Positions 24,298-34,759 of a DNA stretch of 64,000 bases are shown piece after piece. The position numbers and the translations under genes were made by a program. Below the pieces are notes generated by a model. The model was not told the DNA's origin. It worked only from the letters and a program-made list of their open reading frames with translations, and searched no databases. Origin of the DNA: Pilasporangium apinafurcum. Taxonomy: Eukaryota; Oomycota; Peronosporomycetes; Pythiales; Pythiaceae. The stretch is from NCBI GenBank assembly GCA_001600495.1, contig BCKE01000018.1:406339-470338 (forward strand), in the 5' to 3' direction. How positions within the stretch are numbered: the first letter of the stretch is position 1; the number at the start of each line of letters is the position of its first letter.

Positions 24298-26293
24298 ATG
24301 GGGATCGTCGATCGCATCAAAGAGATTGGTATGTCCATGTAAACAGCAGTGCGGATTTGCTGCGTTTGTTATGCATTTCCCATAAGATCTGCAAGCGATA
24401 TGCTGTGATCATGTTGGAATAGATCTGTTTGGATCTGTTAAAACTCATAGACGACTTTTTTTCTAAATGATCTACGTGCGCAGAGGATGAGATGAAAAGA
24501 ACGCAGAAAAATAAAGCCACGGAAGGCCATCTTGGCCATCTGAAGGCGAAGTTGGCGAAGTTACGTACCGAGGTGGGTGTTGCATATTAGTCTGCCGCAT
24601 GTGATCCGGATCTGAATTATAGATGATGTTTATTTTTGTGTAGCTTCTCGAAGGCGAGAAGTCCAGTGGTGGCGGTGGAGAAGGTATGTATTTACGAGCT
24701 CTATTCGACATCAGTCAATATCAGTGGAAATAACTGAAATATTGTTGTATTTGCAGGATTTGACGTTGCCAAAAGTGGAGATGGCCGCGTTGCACTCATT
24801 GGATTCCCTAGTGTAGGCAAATCTACCATGTTGAGGTACTATCTGCTCATGCCTAAACCTGCCATTACGGTTTTATTCTTGTCTTCGTGTTAACATTGCT
24901 TTTATCCTTTGATCAGTCAGCTAACCGAAACTGAATCAGCTACGAGCGCCGTGGAATTTACGACTCTGACTTGTATCCCTGGTAATCTCATATACAACGA
25001 TGTTCGCATTCAGGTATGTTTTGAGATTACACCTATTACAATTGTCAATGCCACTAAATCCCTTCGATATCTGTCATGGATATAGCTGTTGGATCTTCCT
25101 GGTATCATCGAAGGTGCCGCTCACGGCAAAGGTCGCGGTCGTGAAGTCATCGCTGTGGCCAAATCGGCCGATATGATCTTAATGGTCTTAGATGCAGGCC
25201 AAGAAGCAGGCAACCGTCATCGCGAGATTCTTGAAAATGAACTGGAAACAGTGGGCCTTCGTCTGAATCGCCGCCCGCCAGATATCTACTTCAAGAAGAA
25301 AAGTGGTGGAGGGATCACATTTAATAGCACCGTGCGGCTCACCAAGGTGCTCACACAACTACCTTTGCAGCGTAAATCGTCGGTATTGTTGACTAATATG
25401 TGCATACCTGTGTTTCGCTATTATTATCTATAATCTGCAGCTTGGTGACGATCCCTACAAGACGGTGTACAAGATTTTGCACGAGTACAGAATTCACAAT
25501 TGCGAAGTCTTGTTTCGTGAAGATGCGACGACGGACGACTTGATTGATGTGATTGAAGGCAACCGCAAATATATCAAGTGTCTCTACGTTTACAACAAGA
25601 TCGATGTGGTCTCGATCGAAGATGTCGACCGCCTGGCCCGTTTGCCACACTCGACGGTCATTGCCTGTGCTCACGGCGATCGTCCAGCTGTAAGTACTCA
25701 TATCTCAATCCAAGCCACCTGAGCTGTCTCTATATGAGAAAATTTATGCTTGTTTGATCGCTCCTTTACTTTTAGTTGAACTTTGATACGTTGCTGGCAA
25801 AAATGTGGGACTACATGGGGTTGACGCGTGTTTACACGAAGCGACGAGGAGAGGTTCGTTGGCTGCACCCGTAAAGTGATTTCCATGGTTATACAGTGCC
25901 CTGATATCGTCGTTGTACAGATGCCAGAGTTTGCTGAGCCTGTCGTGCTATCTTCTGAGCGTAAAGGTGTCAGTGTCCATTCTGCATGTCTATCGGTACG
26001 CTCTATCTATCATTGGTTGGCTTCAAGCAAATGTAGATAAACTCACACACGACTCATTATTACATCAGATCTCGAAAGATATGCTCGATAACTTTAATTA
26101 CGCGTTGGTGTGGGGAACGAGTACGAAGTATAATCCTCAGCGTGTTGGGAAGGAGCACATGCTTCAAGATGAGGACGTACTGCAGGTGATTGTCAAGACT
26201 GCCAACCAGCAAAAACATGACAAGAACTACAACCAAAAGGTTCAGGCGTATTTTGACAAGTACAAAAAGAAGAAGAAAGCACTTAAGACCTAA
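24298..26293 (+). CDS. DRG2: Developmentally regulated GTP-binding protein DRG2
   Basis: Translation-factor-class GTPase that associates with ribosomes through a DFRP2/RWDD1 partner. Ten exons: 24298-24328, 24484-24572, 24644-24683, 24757-24835, 24917-25013, 25086-25346, 25441-25689, 25776-25853, 25921-25995 and 26069-26293; about 407 aa. Motifs: N-terminal '[22 protein letters not shown]', G1 'GFPSVGKST', '[10 protein letters not shown]', G3 '[22 protein letters not shown]', G4 'YVYNKID', and the TGS end '[17 protein letters not shown]'. '[12 protein letters not shown]' and the short helix-turn-helix insert favour DRG2 over DRG1. It is about 40 residues longer than human DRG2 because of a Lys-rich C-terminal tail ('[21 protein letters not shown]'). 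Confidence 0.94.
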
Positions 26294-26383
26294 AATGGAA
26301 CAGCCCAACGAACTGTAATCTCAGCCGCATGTTTGTTGAATAGATAGATAGTCTTTACAAGTGTAAGCTCCCAAGTTCACCCC

Positions 26384-27900
26384 CTATACCGTCCTATTCG
26401 CTTGACCATCGTTTTCGGCAGCGTCAATCATGTCGAAAAAAGTATTGTCCTCATCATTCCATGGTAAACCATATAAAGTCTTCAGACGGTCTCGAATACG
26501 GGCTAAAGTTCTTGTACACGCAAATACCAGCCAAACCGAAGTCAGATAAATGTGTACGTAATAGAAAAAAGGTCAAGAAGGAGTCCACTTACTCGTGTCG
26601 GAGTGGAGGGCATAGAGGATCTTTTGCTTCTTCAACGGCCGATGTCTGCTTACAGAGATGCTCCAGGACAAATCGCCAGTTGGCGATTGGTTTTCGTGTC
26701 ACCGGCAATGGCGTCCTAAGGGAACACAGGAGAATACCTTCAGCCCTCAAACTCTCAGTAGAATCAAAGTACAATACATTCCATACCAGCATCGTTGATC
26801 GTAGCTCTCGTCAATCCCCTGCAACGCGTTTGCATTGGCTGTGATTAATGTATCAAGAAAGCGATGTGTGAACCGATCGCCGATGCGCGTAAGATTGAGA
26901 AGCTGGGTCGAGGTCATTTTCGCTGCTGGTTCATCATCCATTGAACGTTTTCGCTTCCTGGAAATTTGACTGATTGATGATGTCGTTACGTGCAACAGTG
27001 GACGTGGAAGCGAAGCAAATGCATTTGATACCCGAGAGACGTGACCATCACCGTCATCACATTGATGGCTACCTGCCTGTTGTAGATCTGACTCTTCGTC
27101 CAACGGCAATTCGTAGTCAGTGGTAATTTCAGTCACATCCTGCGTAAAACTGAAGGCTTTGCTTGTGAGTGCGAGAGTGGTTAGTGCTTGATAGGAAAAC
27201 CGTAGACTTACTCTCTATTTCGGATATTTTGCAAACGCAATGGCCAGCGAAATTTCCTATCACATGTACGCACCCAACAAACATTATAGTAAAAGCGTAA
27301 CGCAAGATAATTGTGAGATACTTACCGGTTAAACTCGCCTCGATGGGTGATCGGATCCTGAATGGGTGGGCCGGACGGACAGTAGCCGCGTTGTATCGCC
27401 ATGTTTTCCGATGCAGAGACCGTCGCTATTATATTTCTCAGCAGGGCTTTCGCATCTGCAACGTCCGATGCATTGACGGAGTCTACTTCGATCTCCATGG
27501 TTTCTTGTCCATCGGTCACATCATCTGCATGGTCGTCTCCTTTACTACCATCGTCGTCTTCATTCTTTATGGGATACAACCCATGTAAGCGCATCTCTTG
27601 TCTATCTCGATCACTATATTCTTCTTCGTACTCAGAGTCTGTATCAGACCCACTATCTTGCTCATCTTTTACATCTTTTTCGCCTTCTGCTTGCCAGCGT
27701 GCCCAATTATCTTCTTCTTCATTGGTTGCTTCGTCATCGGAATCGTCTTCATTCATCGCTTGCTGATGTTTTAATGCACGAGTGTGTGCTCGCTCTTCGG
27801 CTAAATCGTGATCATCTGATTTAGTAGATGAGTCGCTTGACTCTTCATATTCGCTCGATTCTTCATATTCGCTCTCCGTTTCCTCTTCGTCCTTCACCAT
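26384..27900 (-). CDS. Acidic nuclear-type protein of unknown function
   Basis: Five exons on the minus strand (27900-27326, 27256-27212, 27149-26787, 26715-26593, 26510-26384) join in frame to about 410 aa. The first 150 residues are extremely rich in Glu, Asp and Ser, starting 'MVKDEEETESEYEESSEYEESS'. Next come a short basic block ('RKFRWPLRLQNIRNR'), a Lys/Arg patch likely to be a nuclear signal ('SRKRKRS'), and a more ordered C-terminal part with predicted helices ('LLNLTRIGDRFTHRFLDTLI', 'NWRFVLEHLCKQ', 'RHETLARIRDRLKTLYGLPW'). I recognise no domain. The acidic start suggests a chromatin or ribosome-biogenesis protein, which is a guess. It is divergent from the adenylate-forming enzyme, 167 bp apart. 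Confidence 0.65.
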
Positions 27901-28067
27901 TTACACATCAATTATCGCTGCACAATTGCTCAACTTCCGGCTCGGCTCTTTCGAAAGATTACATTTTTGTATACTTTTTGATTTGCTCAATTCGGCTCGG
28001 CTCGGCTTGGAGCACAGATCACCTCGTCCATTGACACACAAAACTCAAGTACATTGCAACGGTTAAC

Positions 28068-29543
28068 ATGGTGGCGCAATTGGGAATGAAGAATGGTGAA
28101 CTCGCCCTCTTTCACGCGGAAAATAGCAAGCCACAGTCCCAGCCACTTGATCGAGAGCATGTGCAGGTGATCACTGGTGGACTCCAGAAAACGCTGCTCC
28201 CATTGGGGCTGCAACTATTGCAACAGGCGAACGTGCTCCAGGGTGATGCAATCATATTGGTGGTAGACAATAATCGTACAAGCGTCGCATGTATGCTTGC
28301 TGCGATGAAGATGCGGTGTGTGTGTGCATTAATCGGCACTAGCCGAATTGGATTATTAAAGCATCTACAGTATCATACCGGGATTGCCAGGGTAGTGGTA
28401 GTGGATGATGCACAAGCATCGGTGCATCTTGAACAGGATGAAGTTGGTACTCCTGTTTCTACTCTACCCTCAACTCACAATTCATGGCTCCAACATGAAG
28501 CGATTGCTGAACAAGGTTGCGTTTGCATGCTCACCTCCGGTAGTGTTGGAGAACCAAAGGTTGTGGCGTGTACGTGGGAGAGTGCGCTTCTTCAGGGACA
28601 AGCGACTCACGAACAGCTCTTTCCGGATGGCCCTGCTCGCGTGATTTGTGCCACTTCTATCTCGCATGCGTACTCAATCAATGCTATCTTTACACTCTTT
28701 ACGTCTCCATTCGATGAGCAATCGGAGTTGTGCTTTGCACCGACCACAAGTGCGTTGTATGCGTTACTAGCGGAGCAGTCAGATAAGTTCACACTCTTGT
28801 ATGGGACGCCTGGTACATACACAGCACTGCTAGCGATGCCAGCAGCTACACTGTATGCGAATGTTCCATATTGTGCAGGTGCGCGGCTGACCATGCAGCT
28901 ATTCAACAAGATTTACAAACAATTTGGGCTGCAGTTGATGCAGAATTATGGCTCGACGGAGATGGGAGACATTGCAGCCTGGTACTTGCATGGGAAAACA
29001 GTGCACATTGAAGCCCAAGAATTCACCACCAGCAAGGGATGCTACGTCGGGAGTCTCTGGCCAGGCGTGGAAGTTACTGTTCAAGAGTCTGGAGAAGTTT
29101 TCGTCAAAACACCTTGGCAGTCCATAGGTTATGTCCAAGACTGTACACTTGACGCCTTCAATGGTGCGCCTCACCGAACAGCTGATCTCGGATATCAGCG
29201 TAGCGACACGAATGGCATTCAATCCTTATGGCTTCAAGAACGTCTTCGCCCCGATGTGGAACTCGATACATATGGCAGACAGGTCCGATATTCACCAAAA
29301 GCGATCGAGAAAGTACTTCTTACTCATCCGCACGTTTCTGATGCGATGATATTGATGCCAAACAAATCTTCAGAGCTTCGTCGTGTTCGTGCTCGCGTTG
29401 TTATAAAGGATGGCGTAGACTTGATGGAAGCAGATCTAACGCAATGGATAGCTGATCAGATCCCTGGGCTTCGTGGTTTTTGTGCCGTCGACATCGTGCC
29501 GTACTTGCCTTGCAGTCCTGCTGGCAAACTCATGTATTCGTGA
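28068..29543 (+). CDS. Stand-alone adenylate-forming (ANL superfamily) enzyme
   Basis: Intronless, 491 aa. ANL core motifs appear in order: A3 'LTSGSVGEPKVV' (P-loop-like; family form STSGTTGxPK), A5 'NYGSTEMGD' (aromatic and Thr/Glu), A7 'RTADLGYQ' (adenylate-binding Asp) and a C-terminal 'SPAGKLM' with the A10 Lys. These residues bind ATP and the acyl-adenylate. No carrier-protein or reductase domain is attached and the protein is shorter than typical acetyl-CoA synthetases, so it resembles 4-coumarate-CoA-ligase-like or free-standing acyl/aryl ligases. The acyl substrate cannot be inferred. No peroxisomal SKL signal (ends 'LMYS'). Its promoter is shared with the divergent acidic-protein gene. 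Confidence 0.82.
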   Translation: MVAQLGMKNGELALFHAENSKPQSQPLDREHVQVITGGLQKTLLPLGLQLLQQANVLQGDAIILVVDNNRTSVACMLAAMKMRCVCALIGTSRIGLLKHLQYHTGIARVVVVDDAQASVHLEQDEVGTPVSTLPSTHNSWLQHEAIAEQGCVCMLTSGSVGEPKVVACTWESALLQGQATHEQLFPDGPARVICATSISHAYSINAIFTLFTSPFDEQSELCFAPTTSALYALLAEQSDKFTLLYGTPGTYTALLAMPAATLYANVPYCAGARLTMQLFNKIYKQFGLQLMQNYGSTEMGDIAAWYLHGKTVHIEAQEFTTSKGCYVGSLWPGVEVTVQESGEVFVKTPWQSIGYVQDCTLDAFNGAPHRTADLGYQRSDTNGIQSLWLQERLRPDVELDTYGRQVRYSPKAIEKVLLTHPHVSDAMILMPNKSSELRRVRARVVIKDGVDLMEADLTQWIADQIPGLRGFCAVDIVPYLPCSPAGKLMYS

Positions 29544-29614
29544 ATAATATTTTGAATATACATTAATAGAGAGAGAATATGCATAGAATTATCAAAAACA
29601 AATACATAATGCGT

Positions 29615-30935
29615 TTACACTTGCACGACATGGACGGCATCTTCGTCAGCTAATGCAATACAATTCGGCCGGGTATTAGACCATCGGATTTGGTATATTG
29701 GATGCTTGGACTGGAAGAAGATGGAACTGTTCCACCGCTGATTAGTACTCTGATTTGAGTCTCCCGTGATTTGGTTATTGGATTCTGCGCACGATGAGAT
29801 GTCGTACACAATTGCAGTCCGATCTTGGGCAGAACTGCAAATGTGGAAGCGTGAATGTGGAGACCATGAGATAGAGTTGACACTAGCTGTGTGTTGATCC
29901 AGTTCTAGGAGCACACGTGACGTGTTACGAACATCCAGAAGCACGATTTTGGAGCTCTCCGAGATAATGGCGGCTATGAACCGGTCATCTAGCCGATTCC
30001 ACGCAAGTCGCAGTAAAGGTTGATGATCTACCGCTTCATAGGCGATGTTACATGACTTCAGATCTCTATGCATGCAACCACATAAGATGAAGCGATAAAC
30101 AAATACCAAAGATGTGTTCAGGTTCTCACCTGAGATCAAAGAGGCGCAGTGAGCCATCGCCACTCACTGAACCAAATACATTGGGCTGACACGAAAATGC
30201 CATGTCGTACACTTCTTCATCATGTGCAATGATCTGGTTTTTCGGTGCTGAGAGGTTCTATGATTCATTAATATGCCTCATATTAGTATCCTCTTGCTGT
30301 TCATGGTGTCAAAGTTATGCTACATACATTCAAGTCCCAAATGGTGCATGTAGTATCAATACTAGAAGTACCGATAATACTTGGCTCGGCCTCATTCCAG
30401 TCGAACGACGTCAGCGGCGCACAGGTTTCCTGATGCATTTTCTATCATCAAAGCGCAATTGTCATGTACGCAACTAGCAAATTCCATCGTATTGTGCTAT
30501 CAACTCGCATTCTCATACATTGTATATGGTCGTGTCGCGTTTGATGGACGTGTCGGTGACCGACCAAATCCTCAAATAATCAGCCGTAGAGGCAAAGTAC
30601 TCAACGGAACTGCCCAATGACTCGGGCGCCCACATGATTTTGGTCGGTGGGTATGGGTGGTCAATCTCCAGAGCGCAGAGAATCTCTGTTCCATCGGCAC
30701 TTGGATGCAATATCTACATACAAGCAACCTCAAGTGTCTGCAAGCATTCCAATCTTTTGCTAACACATTTGTCTTCGCACACCTGTAATTTATTTGCGTA
30801 TTCTCCTGGGATGAACGTGGACGTAGCTAAGCGTAGATCATTCTGTCGCGTCGACCAGCACAGTCCATAGAGGCGATGTGGAGAACGGTACGCCGTGAAG
30901 GGATGATCTGTTAGCAGCGCTCGCTCTGTTGTCAT
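29615..30935 (-). CDS. DCAF7: WD40-repeat protein DCAF7/WDR68 (AN11/TTG1 family)
   Basis: Scaffold beta-propeller that binds DYRK/HIPK kinases and CUL4-DDB1 in animals and plants. Exons 30935-30783, 30713-30519, 30441-30328, 30257-30130 and 30065-29615 give 346 aa, against 342 for human DCAF7. Highly conserved blocks are visible: '[20 protein letters not shown]', 'TCTIWDLN', '[14 protein letters not shown]', '[15 protein letters not shown]' and '[13 protein letters not shown]', plus WD-type ends in the later repeats. All four introns are GT-AG and phase-consistent. It is transcribed away from the IQ-motif protein across a 320-bp shared promoter. Confidence 0.92.
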
Positions 30936-31028
30936 GGACTCTTGCCGTCTACAATATTATTGCGCCTGTTGTTCCAAAATTCAATGTATCCTATTTGTTC
31001 TTGCTCCAAATCAAAGTAATTTAAGCCA

Positions 31029-31114
31029 CTAATTGAGGTGCAAATGGCCTAATTGAGGAGCACTAAAGTAAAATTTCGCGACTAAAAACCCAAGCAGTAG
31101 ATTACTAATTGAGG
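31029..31114. repeat. Three copies of CTAATTGAGG in a divergent promoter
   Basis: The 10-mer CTAATTGAGG occurs at 31029-31038, 31049-31058 and 31105-31114, all on the plus strand. Copies two and three share longer context (TAATTGAGGAGC then a TAA(C/A)GTAAA-like stretch). They lie midway between the DCAF7 and IQ-protein start codons and may be binding sites for a shared regulator. Confidence 0.5.
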
Positions 31115-31255
31115 AGCTCATAACGTAAATTTTGCCAAGTGGAAGGAATGTGCACATGATGAGGCACATGCGATTCTTTGCCACGTCCTGTTAAGCGCTT
31201 AATCACGTACGTCGGATAGATTGTTACCAAAGTCCGGGCTTGTGTTTGCCGAAAT

Positions 31256-34200
31256 ATGTCGTTTCTTCGACCTTTACGACGCGAGTCTTCGGAGGTCAAA
31301 TATGAAGTTCATTCCATCCCAACATCTGCATCTCTCCATGACAGACTCGCCAATGACGACAAGGTCACACGCCTTCCGTCTCTGGGCTCTCCGTCAAAGT
31401 ACAAGCGCAAACAACGCATATATACGCAGCTGCACGCAGGAGAAGGCATATCCATGAACCAATTACTGACAACACCAGCGAATTCGAACTTCCATTACCG
31501 ACAGCAACGTCAACACCACAAGAACCTCAACAAAAAAAGCAACATTCGTTCTAACAAGAAACCAGAGCATGCCAGTGGCAGCCATACATTATCACCCATG
31601 GACGAGAGAATACTGATTCTGTACCATTCTTCCCTTAAACGTACATGGCGACAGCATGACGCTGGCCAAGAAACTTATGAGAGCACATTGTTAATACGGA
31701 AGTATGGTGTTGAAGCAACCTACGCCGCCACGCAAATTCAGAAAGTTGCACGCGGCGTAGCTGCTCGAAAGTGGTTTGCAGCGTTTGATGGTCCAAAGTT
31801 CCAACGTGCTGCCCGCCAGATACAGTTTGCATTTCGACGTTTGGTTGTCTGTCACAACATTTTCCGACGACTGATGAAGAAGAAACATGACATGGCACAG
31901 AAAATCCAAGCATGGTATCGAGGTGTGCGTTGTCGAGACCTGCTTCTATATGATCGTGCGCGTCTGTTGAATGAACGGATCATACTCTTTCAACGATCCT
32001 ATCGAGGCAGACGGTTCTGGCGCGTCGTTGTAGTATTGCTGCATGATCGCCGTAATAAAGCTTGCGTCGTCATCCAGCGTGTTTACAGAGGATGGAGAGG
32101 AAGGCGACTTGCCAAGGAAATCCGCTTTGAACAGCTTCGATATGCACGAGAGCTACAAGAAAGCTGTCGGATTCATCAGCGAACGCCACGATGCAAGCAT
32201 TGCACCATCGGCGAATGCACTGAAGACTCACTTTTCCAGTGTTTTATGGCCAGATATATTGGCTTGCATGACCTCAACGGCGCGCAGCTACTCTGCCTAG
32301 ACGGTGTTCGTCTTTTTCCACGGTCAGCAAAATTTCATTTCTTGTATGCGGTTCTGTTGCAGGCTATGGGTCAAGACCTGGAGACAGCGATGACCTTTCT
32401 AAACAAAGCTCGCATATTACTCAATGCGCAAGACGATGAACTTAAGCAGGTAAGCTTGTTTCTGTAAGGGCAATACGGCTGATATTTGTGGAGTGCATTT
32501 ATAAATTTCGCATTTTGTCTCTCTAGTATGAGAAGCAGTTTTTTCTACCAGCACTCCAATTACGGCCGAATGATGTGGCCACGTATCTGGATTTAGCTGT
32601 TTTTTGTCAGTGTTTGGGAAACATTCCTCGTGCTGAAACATATTATACCAAAGCACTCACGCAATTTCCCCCAGACTATGATGTTCCGGGCTACCTGCAT
32701 CGCATTCACATGGTTGACCGCTTACTATTAAACTACCACCGATTTCGTTGCGTTTTCAACTCTCGGCAAGTCAACATTCTGTCCAAAACCATTCCGATCA
32801 CGAAAAAAGGCGAAAAGATTCGATTTATGGTGGCCAAGCTTAATCATTTCACTGTAATTACCCCAGCAGACACTGAATGCATCTGCCGATTCAATGCCAT
32901 CTATCTCACCGACGACGAATTTTATAGTATTTCCCAAAAGCAAGGAATATCTACGAGCAGTCTGCCAAAGGCCACGCAAGATAGAAATCACTCACGTGTA
33001 CGAGGCAAGGATCCTGCTGACTCGGAAGGAACCCGCCCATTTCGGACGTTAGCTGAGTGGAGGAGCAGCACAGCTCAGGCACCCATGACTCGAAGAAGAC
33101 CAAAAAACAACGTCAAGGACTCTCTAAACAACACACGTGTTCAAGAAAATATTATCACTCAGCTTTACCAACAGGAATTTCTTGGTCAAAATATACAACC
33201 CGAAGAGCTCTCTCGATTTTCCCAAACACGATCCAAACTAACTGTTACCAGAGAACAGGCTGAGATGCTGTTGAAAGAGCTCGTCTTCATTCATCCAAAT
33301 GAACCCAACAACGTGTTGGCTCAAGACCACTATCACGTCTCAAAGTCTGTGTCATCACTGCCTGATCCATCTCCGTCCAACAGGGTGGTGTTGCTTCCAT
33401 CTGTGTTAAAAATTCGTCAACAGCATACTAGGGAAGTAGAGTGTTCTTGGGCGACTGTCAACATCCAGCGAGTTTTTCGTGGCTTCCGTATACGTGCTGA
33501 CATACGACGTGATCGACTGCTTCATACAATTCAGCAGCGTCAAATCGATAGCATGTTTCGCCAGCTCCAAGCCAACCTCCTTGTTCGTGAAAAACGGCAG
33601 AAAGCAGCCATTGCGATTCAACGTATCTTTAAAGGATTTATTCTTCGAAAGCACCTGCGATGGTGGCAGGTCGAAGCTATTCAAATTCAAAGAATATTTC
33701 GAGGTTACCGGGGCAGAAAGCGTGCTATTGCATTTCGCGAAGGCAATTGCACATTTTACATGGCAGAGCGGGTCTATCAACGTGGAGTTGATATTAGTGG
33801 TCGTCATGTCTTCCTAGTTATTGAAAAGGTATGTTCTCTTCGCATGCGCTGTATATCTGTTTTCTATTTGTTAAGTTTAGACTGAGTGGCGGGTGTAGTG
33901 TGGGCTTTCCTTTAGCTTCCATGGATATGATTTCGAAAACTGCACGACATATCCTGGATTTTTCTCCCACGAAAGCTCTTTGGGTTTACTTTGTTATTGG
34001 AATTGGACGTATGGAGAATCATTCGCTGGGCGAGAAGTCGTGATGCATGGTCAGAGACTCGTCATTGACTCCGTAGCGTTTGTATGTCACGATACCGGAG
34101 AATGTTACATGAACTGTCACACTGACTCCCAAGTGCCAGCACCCTCATGCAATCGTTCGGAGCCTAGTGCGGTTGTAACTCTCAGCGATTGCGTTAACGC

Positions 34201-34702
34201 AATCAATTTAAGGAGTTTGGCCACAATGGGGAAGAACCGAGAAGTTTTGGAATTGCCAATCACACTGAATGACACAGAGCGACTCGTTCACGCAATGACA
34301 GACCGCTTGGTGCTTGTTGATACGCTCCCCATGGCGTCGAAAGAACTCAAGGATAAAACACCGGGTGGATATATCATCTCGGTGGCACCACCTCCAGGTA
34401 CACACTACGTGTACCGTAAGAGTGCGTCAGCTGGACAAGATGTTTTTTCGACCAAGACAATCATTCGCCAACCGACTACGACACAGCATCAGCTCCGAAC
34501 ACAGAGCCAAATTGTCTTTCCAGTTGTCGATGGGTTAAGAGGCGTGACGATCGGCAAGAATCACTTTCGGAAGAAATGTTCCCGCCATGCAATTAATTAC
34601 TCGAGATGCCGATGTGTGTTGCCAGTGGTAACCACCTCATCCCATGTTGAGACAATCAGTTTAGCGCTAGCTTTACCTGCATCAAGCCATGACCACCATT
34701 AA
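31256..34702 (+). CDS. Large IQ-motif (calmodulin-binding) protein
   Basis: Three exons (31256-32449, 32527-33828, 33899-34702) encode about 1099 aa. Two IQ clusters are clear. The first, about residues 160-290, has 'TQIQKVARGVAARKWF', 'KIQAWYRGVRCRDLL', 'LFQRSYRGRRFWR' and 'VIQRVYRGWRGRRL'. The second, about residues 720-830, has 'NIQRVFRGFRIRADIRR', 'AIQRIFKGFILRKHLR' and 'QIQRIFRGYRGRKRA'. Between them is a helical TPR-like stretch ('AKFHFLYAVLLQAMGQDLETA', 'ATYLDLAVFCQCLGNIPRAETYY'). The C-terminal exon, entered through a 70-nt intron, is unassigned and Cys/Ser-rich. Proteins of this shape in flagellate protists are often cytoskeletal or axonemal; that role is inference. Convergent with Fab1. 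Confidence 0.75.
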
Positions 34703-34759
34703 TCCGAACAGTGAACGAACGAAGCATTGGACAGCAAAGCACAATGATTGTCCATTGTG

